A stretch of 64,000 bases of DNA from Wyeomyia smithii (Eukaryota; Arthropoda; Insecta; Diptera; Culicidae), in NCBI RefSeq assembly GCF_029784165.1, contig NC_073695.1, forward strand, positions 145,716,946-145,780,945, written 5' to 3'. The notes below the pieces were generated by a model. That model was not told the DNA's origin and did no database searches. It saw only the letters and a program-made list of their open reading frames with translations. This document shows positions 56,064 through 64,000 of the stretch, in pieces. The position numbers were made by a program, and so were the translations under genes. How positions within the stretch are numbered: position 1 is the stretch's first letter; the number at the start of each line of letters is the position of its first letter.

Positions 56064-57451
56064 AATGGACAGCACCCAGATGGAACTATTCCTGGATGTA
56101 GAAACAAATGGGGAAGAGATTGAAATCTCCCCTGCAGTTCCCCCCTGCCTTCCCTGTACCTTCCCCTGTACCTAGCCCAGTACTGAAGTTCCCGGTACGG
56201 GCAAAAGCTTACCCAGATGCCGCTGGCGGTCCTCTCGTAGTTTTTTTCAGGCCAATTAAAAAGCCATTGAATATTTTTCAAATCGGCAAGGACCTGGTCA
56301 AACGGTTTTCGGACGTCACTGAAATTACGAAAGTGTGACCGAACAAACTGCGAGTTGTCGTGAATAGCTTGAAGCAAGCAAACGCAATTGCTTGCCACGA
56401 GCTCTACACGAGAGAGTATCGCGTGTACATCCCTGCCAAGGATGTAGAAATCGACGGTGTGGTCACCGAAGGGAATCTCACTGTCGAAGACATTTTGCGT
56501 TACGGGGTGGGCTGTTTCAAGAACCCCCTGATGCAAAGTGTAAAGGTGCTGGATTGCAAGCAATTGCATTCAGTATCAATCGAAGAAGAGAAGAAGAAAT
56601 TCTTTCCTTCGGAGTCCTTTCGAGTGACATTTGCCGGATCCGCACTGCCGAACTACATCCGTTTGGACAGGGTTCGTCTAACTGTACGCCTGTTTGTGCC
56701 GCGGGTCATGCACTGCCAAAACTGCAAGCAGTTTGGTCATATAGCCACCTACTGCTGCAACATGGCACGCTGCAGCAAATGCGGAGGAAATCACATTGAG
56801 ACCGCTTGCAGTGAGGACACTGAAAAGTGCCTTTATTGCGGTGGTCCCCGGCATGACCTTTCGGCGTGTCCCGCGTACAAACAGCGCTAGGAGAAAATTA
56901 AGCGTTCCCTCAAGGAACGATCAAAGCGCACTTTTGCAGAAATGCTTAAGAGGGCTGAGCCACCCTCGACAGGAAACATCTTTTCCTTTTTGCCAACCGA
57001 TGAGGGTACATCTGACGATCCCGTCGAAGGGTGTTCTTATGCCATGCCAGAAGGATCAAGGGAGAGGAGAATTGTTAACTCTCCTTATCTTTCTCGCAAA
57101 GGTCGCAAGATAACCCCTAGCGGAATGAGCAATAAGCCAACACAAAAAGGAAGCGGTGAAGAAATGCCGAAGCAAATACCTCCCGGTTTTAACTTCAAAT
57201 CAAACCAGGAGTATCCACCACTTTCCGGGGCACCAAAAACCCCTCGTGCACCCATTTCTCGATCAGAGAATAAAAAAGAAACAGGGTTTATAAATTTCTC
57301 TGATATTGTGGACTGGATATTCAAAACATTCAACATAACAGATCCCCTTAAAAACATTCTTCTTGCTCTTCTCCCTACAGTGAAAACATTTTTGAAGCAA
57401 CTAGCAGCAGCTTGGCCCCTCATTTCAGCTATCATATCTTTCGATGACTGA
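56064..57451 (+). pseudogene. I-group ORF1 (Gag-like), plus-strand copy
   Basis: Starts MDSTQMELFLDVETNGEEIE at 56064, with a frameshift in the Pro/Ser region near 56140, then FFRPIKKPLNIFQIGKDLVK. TGA at 56336 replaces an Arg codon, and the frame goes on with YREYRVYIPAKDVEID-type text to the zinc knuckles CQNCKQFGHIATYC, CSKCGGNHIETAC and CLYCGGPRHDLSAC. TAG at 56888 replaces Glu. The rest (KRSLKERSKRTFAEMLKRAE to IISFDD) is open to TGA at 57449-57451. That stop overlaps the ORF2 ATG at 57444, showing the native ORF1/ORF2 overlap of 8 nt. Confidence 0.88.
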
Positions 57452-60422
57452 TACGGCGAAAGAGGTTAGGAATTTTATCACTATATTACAGTGGAATTGC
57501 AGAAGTATCATCCCCAAATTCGATCTATTTTCTCATTTGATAAACCCATACAATTGTGATGCGTTTGCGCTCTGTGAGACTTTTCTCAATTCAAATGACC
57601 AACCCAATTTCCACGATTTTAACATAATTCGTCGAGACCGAAACTCAAACGAATATGAATGGAAAAGACCTTTGCCTTGCTTCGATTTATATTCTTCCAT
57701 CCGTGCGGATTTAACAGAGGCAACTTTCTGATATAGCAGAATTGCTTCCCGCACCTTTTTTGATATTGGGAGATTTTAACTCACACTGTTCGCAATGGGG
57801 GTCGCATTACGACGACGTCCGATCTTCTTTAATTTGTGCCTTGATCGACGACTTCAATATGACACTTTTAAATACTGGGGAAGCGACACGTGTACCTAAT
57901 CCTCCAGCACGTGAAAGCGTGCTTGACCTATCCCTTTCCTCGACATCACTAGCGTTAGATTGCCAGTGGAAAGTAATCAATGATCCCCACGGTAGTGATC
58001 ATCTCCCAATCGTTATCTCAATTGCTAATGGTTCAACTGCCCCGGACCCAATCAATATTTCATACGACCTTACACGTAATATTGATTGGAAGTCATATGA
58101 GACGGTCATAGTGGAATCCATCGAGTCTCACGAGGAACTTCCTCCGGAGGAAGAATACGCGTTCCTTTCTGGCTTGATCATCGACGCCGCGACTCAAGCT
58201 CAGACGAAACCGATACCCGGGGTAACGATTAGACAGCGTCCTCCCAACAAGTGGTGGGACAAAGAGTGCTCTGAGCTGTACGCGCGAAGGTCCTCGGTGT
58301 ATTTGGCCTTCCGAAAACACGGTACTCTTGATCTGCTCCGAAAGTACGATGTACTGGATAAGCAGATGACGAGTTTAATCAAAGCGAAAAAACGCGGATA
58401 CTGGCGGCGGTTTGTAAACGCGTTGTCGAGGGAAACAGCAATGAGCACTCTTTGGGACGCGGCCAGACGCATGCGGAATCGTAATGTTTCGAACGAGAGC
58501 GAGGAATATTCAGGCCGCTGGATACTCAATTTTGCCAAAAAGGTCTGCCCGGACTCTGTACCGGAACAGAAAACCTTTTGCGACGCGTTTTTAGTAGCTA
58601 CGGAAGAGCCTCCATTTTCGATGTTGGAATTTTCGATGGCTCTCCTCTCGTGCAACAATAAAGCTCCAGGGTTGGATAGAATTAAATTCAACTTGTTGAA
58701 GAATCTACCCGATTCTGCAAAAAGACGCTTGTTGAACTTGTTCAACAAGTTTCTTGAGTTAAACATTGTTCCGCACGAGTGGAGGGAGGTCAAAGTGATT
58801 GCTATTCGAAAACCCGGAAAACCTGCCTCTGATCACAATTCATATAGGCCGATTGCTATGCTCTCTTGCCTTCGGAAATTAATGGAGAAAATGATCCTCT
58901 TACGGCTAGACAAATGGGTCGAAACAAACGGTTTACTTTCAGATACTCAATTTGGCTTTCGCCGGGGCAAAGGAACGAACGATTGCCTAGCGTTGCTTTC
59001 TACTGAAATTCAACTCGCCTTTGCTCGAAAAGAGCAAATGGCTTTTGCATTCCTGGACATTAAGGGGGCTTTTGACTCTGTCTCTGTAGAAGTTTTAACC
59101 GAGAAACTTCATTCGCAGGGACTTTCACCAAATTTGAATAACTTTTTGCTCAATTTGTTGTCAGAAAAGCATATGTATTTCTCACATGGTGATTCGACAA
59201 CTTCCCGAATTAGTTACATGGGTCTTCCCCAGGGCTCATGTTTAAGCCCTCTCTTATACAATTTTTACGTCAATGACATCGATGAATGTCTTGCAAATTC
59301 ATGCACGTTAAAGCAACTTGCAGACGATGGCGTTGTTTCCATTACTGGAAGCGAGGCTAACAACCTGCAAGGACCATTGCAAGATACCTTAGACAATTTG
59401 TCTGAATGGGCTCTCAAGCTGGGTATCGAATTCTCCCCGGAGAAAACTGAGTTGGTCGTTTTTTCTAGGAAGCATAACCCAGCTCAGCTGCAGCTCCTAC
59501 TATCGGGTAAAACGATCACTCAGGTTATAGTTGCTAGATATCTCGGGGTCTGGTTCGACTCTAAATGCACCTGGGCTTGTCATATTAGGTATCTGACACG
59601 AAAATGCCAACAGAGGATTAATTTTCTTCGTACGATTACCGGAACCTGGTGGGGTGCTCACCCAGGAGACCTACTAAGGTTATACCAAACAACGATATTG
59701 TCAGTTCTTGAGTACGGTTGTTTTTGCTTTCGCTCCGCCGCGAACACGCACATGATAAAACTAGAGAGAATACAATATCGTTTTTTGCATATTGCCTTGG
59801 GCTGCATGCAGTCGACCCATACGATGATTCTTGAAGTGCTAGCGGGTATCCTTCCGTTGAAACATCGATTTTGGAATCTCTTTTATCGGTTGCTAATTTG
59901 ATGCACAGTTATGAACCCATTAGTAATTGAAAATTTCGAGAGGTTGGTCGACCTTCAATCTCAATCCAGATTTATGACTTTATATTTTGACTATATCGCT
60001 CAAGATATTAACCTTTCTTTATACGCTCCTTTCAATGTCGCACTTTTAGATACTTCTGATAATGCTATATTCTTCGACACCACCATGAAACAAGACATTT
60101 CTGGTATCCCGGATCAATTGCGACCGCAAGAGATCCCTAAGATTTTTTCCAATAAATTCAAACATGTTAGTTGCGATAAAAGGTTTTACACTGATGGATC
60201 TAATCTAGATGAGTCCACTGGCTTCGGGGTTTTTCACGAAAACTTTACCGCGTCCTACAAACTCGATGCTCCTGCTTCCGTGTACGTCGCAGAACTTGTT
60301 GCCATTCAGTACTCTCTTAGGATCATCGAAACCCTACCCATAGACCACCACTTCATCTTCACAGATAGTCTCAGTGCCATTGAGGCTCTGCGATCAATGA
60401 AGCCTGTGAAGCACACCCCGTA
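57444..60422 (+). pseudogene. I-group ORF2, plus-strand copy, truncated in RNase H
   Basis: Starts MTDTAKEV. The endonuclease shows LQWNCRSI and CETFL, loses about 110 bp near 57650 with a frame change, and resumes at 57742 with GDFNSHCSQWGS and GSDHLPIVI. From 57742 to 59901 the frame is open for 719 codons: GFRRGKGTNDCLALL, FLDIKGAFDSV, MGLPQGSCLSPLLYNFY and LADDG. TGA at 59899 replaces an Arg codon present in the 17.2-kb copy. The frame continues into RNase H (FYTDGS, VAELVAIQ, FTDSLS), which breaks off at HTPY (60422), before the last catalytic Asp, against a TG-repeat block. It is the best template here for the RT domain, but inactive as it stands. Confidence 0.9.
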
Positions 60423-60423
60423 C

Positions 60424-61929
60424 AGACTGTTTAAAACTATAGCTACGATCAAAATATGTGGCCTCAACATCATTTAAATTTGATATTGTACTATTTCAAT
60501 GGCCGCAAGGCCTTCCTCAAGATTGAAGTTGAAATAAAAAGTCATTTCTATCATTTCACCTTTTGCCTTTCTCCTAGAAAGGTATAGCAATCACTGCAAA
60601 AACTAAAGGTATGAAAGGGCCGAATGCCGTATACCACTCGACTCAGTTCGACGAGCTGAGCATTTCCTGCATGTGTGTGTATGTGTGTGTGCAACGCTCT
60701 CCCAATCTTACTCGATTTTCTCAGAGATGGCTGAACCGATTTCAATGAAATTAATTGCAAATGAAAGGTCTAGTTGCCCTATAAGACCCTATTGATTTTT
60801 TTTATCTGATTTCTAGAAGTTATGTATCAAAATGTAAAAATCACGTAACATCAATATCTCAGAAACTACACAACCGATTTGAACAAAATTGGTTTCAAAT
60901 GAACGGGCTACCTAAAAAACCCTTAACTTTTGAATTTTATGAAGATTGAACATGTGGTTCAGAAGTTATGGAAAGAAACGTGTTCTGGAGACTATTTGAT
61001 CTCACTCATGTTTCTCAGAGATAGTTGAACCGATTTTCATAAAATCAATGGTAAAATGGAAGGTCTTGTTGCCCCATAAGACCTTCATGATTTTTTTTGC
61101 AAACGGATTATTGCTTTGCCTGTTATGTTTAAAAATGTGAAATCCAGCTATGAAAAGAAACATATTCCGAAGACTACTTGGACTCACTCACTTTTCTCAG
61201 AGATGGTTGACCCGATTTCCACAGAATTAATATCAAATGAATGGTCTAGCTACCTCATAACACCCTATTGAATTTTGCTGTAATCGATCTGTAACTTCGT
61301 CTGTAATGTATCGAAATGTGAAAATCACGAAACTTTATTATCTTAGAAACTACACAACCGATTTGAACAATATTGATATCAGATGAACGGGCTAGTTAGG
61401 GGTTAACTGATGAATTATGATTGAACACGTGGTTTCAAAGTTTGGCTGCCCTATACGTTCCCTTTTCATTTGATTGTAATCAAACTTAAGCAACCGTTAT
61501 GTCATTAATTGTTAAAACAACGAAAGTCTATTACCTCAAGTATTACACGACTTATTTGAACAAAGCTAGTGTCATACAAACGAGTAATCGCTCAAACTTA
61601 CAAATAACAAACTTCATAACAATTTTATATGCTGTTCAAAAGTTTAGGAAAGAAAAGAAATTCAAAGACTATTCAACACTAAACCTGCTTTGATCAATAT
61701 ATGGCCCCAACATGATTTAAATGTGGTATTGTACTATTTGAACGTTCCCGGTATCGCTCGTGATTAAATTGTTCGAAATTAAGAGTCATTTCTTTTATTT
61801 TGCTATTTCTGAAGCACTAACATTATGTCAAATTTCGTATTTTATACTTTAAAGCATTCATGTAAATCTATTTTTATAAATTTGAATGAGAAAGAATAAG
61901 TCTGACCGCTAGGTGGATTAATTTAGGAT

Positions 61930-61935
<6 letters not shown>
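60424..61935 (+). repeat. Dispersed TG-containing modular repeat, partial plus full copy
   Basis: 60424-60560 begins inside a unit and matches 54468-54600 (CAGACTGTTTAAAACTATAG onward). A new unit starts at about 60563 with TTGCCTTTCTCCTAGAAAGG, has a short (TG) tract near 60670-60692, and ends with CGCTAGGTGGATTAATTTAG at about 61925. Confidence 0.8.
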
Positions 61936-62700
<765 letters not shown>

Positions 62701-63910
62701 AAGTGATCCAAATGGATCGTGTACGTGTGTACGTGTGTACGTGTGTATGTGCACCTTATTTTCGCACTCACTTTTCTCAGAGATGGTCTGACCGAACCGA
62801 TTTTAATGAAATTAATTGCAAATGAAAGGCCTAGTTGCCCTATAAGACCCTATTGAATTTTATTGTAATCTGATTTCTAGTTAAGAGGTTATGTATCAAA
62901 AGTTATGGAAAGAAACGTGTTCTGGAGACTATTTAATATCACTCATGTTTCTCAGAGATTGCTGGACCGATTTTTATAAAATCAGTGTCATATGGAAGTT
63001 TTTGTTGCCCCATAGAACCCTAACGATTTTTTTTTTGCCTGTTATGTTTAAAAATGTGAAATCCAGCTATGAAAAGAAACATATTCCGAAGACAACTTGA
63101 ACTCACTCACTTTTCTCAGAGATGGTTGACCCGATTTCCACAGAATTAGTATCAAATAAAAAGACTAGCTGCCTCATAAAACCCTGTTGAATTTTGCTGT
63201 AATCGGACTGTAACTTCGTCTGTAATGTATCGGGATGTGAAAATCACGAAACTTTATTATCTTAGAAACTACACAACCGATTTGAACAATATTGATATCA
63301 GATGAACGGGCTAGTTAAGGGTTAACTGATGAATTATGATTGAACACGTGGTTTCAAAGTTTGGCTGCCCTATACGTTACCTTTTCATTTGATTGTAATC
63401 AAACTTAAGCAATTGTTATGTTTCTCTTTGAAAACAACGAAAGTCTATTATCTCAAGTATTACACGACTTATTTGAACATAACTTGTATCATACAAACGA
63501 GTCATCTCTCAAACTTACAAATAACAAACTTCATAACAATATATGTTGTTCAAAAGTTTTGGAAAGAAAAGAAATTCAAAGACTATTCAACACCTTACCT
63601 GCTTTGATAAATATATATGGCCTCAACATGATTTAAATGAGGTATCGTACTATCTGAACGTTCCCGGTATCGCTCGTGATTAAATTGCTCGAAATTAAGA
63701 GTCATTTCTTTTATTTCGCTATTTCTTAAGCACTAAAATTACGTCAAATTTCATATTTTATACTTTAATTACAACATCAATATTTCAGAACCCAAAGAGT
63801 GAATAAACCTCTATTGGATTTAAGCATTCATGTAAATCTATTTCTACAAATAATAAGTTTGAATGAGAAAGGCTGAGTCTGACCGCTAGGTGGATTAATT
63901 TAGGTTTTAT
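62701..63910 (+). repeat. Dispersed TG-containing modular repeat, 3' copy
   Basis: Begins within a short GTACGTGTGT array (62719-62747), has modules like those of 54770-56000, and ends GACCGCTAGGTGGATTAATT at about 63900. The remaining 90 bases of the window show nothing recognisable. Confidence 0.75.
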
Positions 63911-64000
63911 ACCATGAATCTTGTGTGTAATAAGTGAACAAGGGTCGCTTTACAACCAAGAAATGTAAATGCTAACTTCAAGAGCACTTCATAATTTCCG

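Overview
The window looks like eukaryotic, repeat-dense insect DNA, most likely from a culicine mosquito (Aedes-like). That inference rests on I-, R1- and jockey-type non-LTR retrotransposons, two tRNA-derived SINEs (one resembling the Feilai family as I remember it), a BEL/Pao remnant, several MITEs, long CA/TG tracts, and one intron-bounded exon that reads as the C-terminal region of sunday driver (syd, the JIP3/JIP4 orthologue). I see no bacterial operons, CRISPR arrays, rRNA genes or functional tRNA genes. Nearly every long open frame is a piece of a transposable element, and most are broken.

Layout. 1-1960: 3' part of an I-group element (RT and RNase H). 2030-3570: a dead jockey-type RT split by a hAT-like MITE (2593-3075, 8-bp target duplication). 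3890-4800: BEL/Pao gag remnant. About 6290-6505: SINE. 7393-32884: a giant palindrome with arms of about 6.6 kb, centred near 26191. Each arm carries the same dead jockey-type element, a dispersed TG/CA-containing repeat and a promoter-like module. The left arm was later opened by a nearly full-length I-group element (12621-18453, 13-bp duplication) and by a 925-bp unclassified element (5-bp duplication), which itself received an R1-type element (19844-25199, 17-bp duplication). A third, partial copy of the palindrome centre follows at 32885-33405 in direct orientation.

33440-37450: a diverged module copy, a CA-rich minisatellite, and the syd exon at 36405-36641 (+). 37954-40467: a SINE split by a 5'-truncated R1 copy whose RT frame is still open. 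41500-45040: largely non-repetitive sequence, a MITE, and splice-bounded open segments on the minus strand that may belong to a small host gene. 45676-50305: a second hAT-like MITE, a pogo-like TIR element containing another pogo-like MITE, a tandem duplication, and a piggyBac-like MITE (TTAA). 50875-60422: two I-group copies with 5' ends facing each other, one on each strand, with a hairpin-bearing insertion and TG-repeat blocks between their parts. 60424-63910: more copies of the TG-repeat family.

The elements do not form a pathway. They record successive insertions: dead jockey element, then palindrome formation, then I-group, TIR and R1 insertions. Host genes visible here amount to the syd exon and possibly the minus-strand gene near 43-45 kb.
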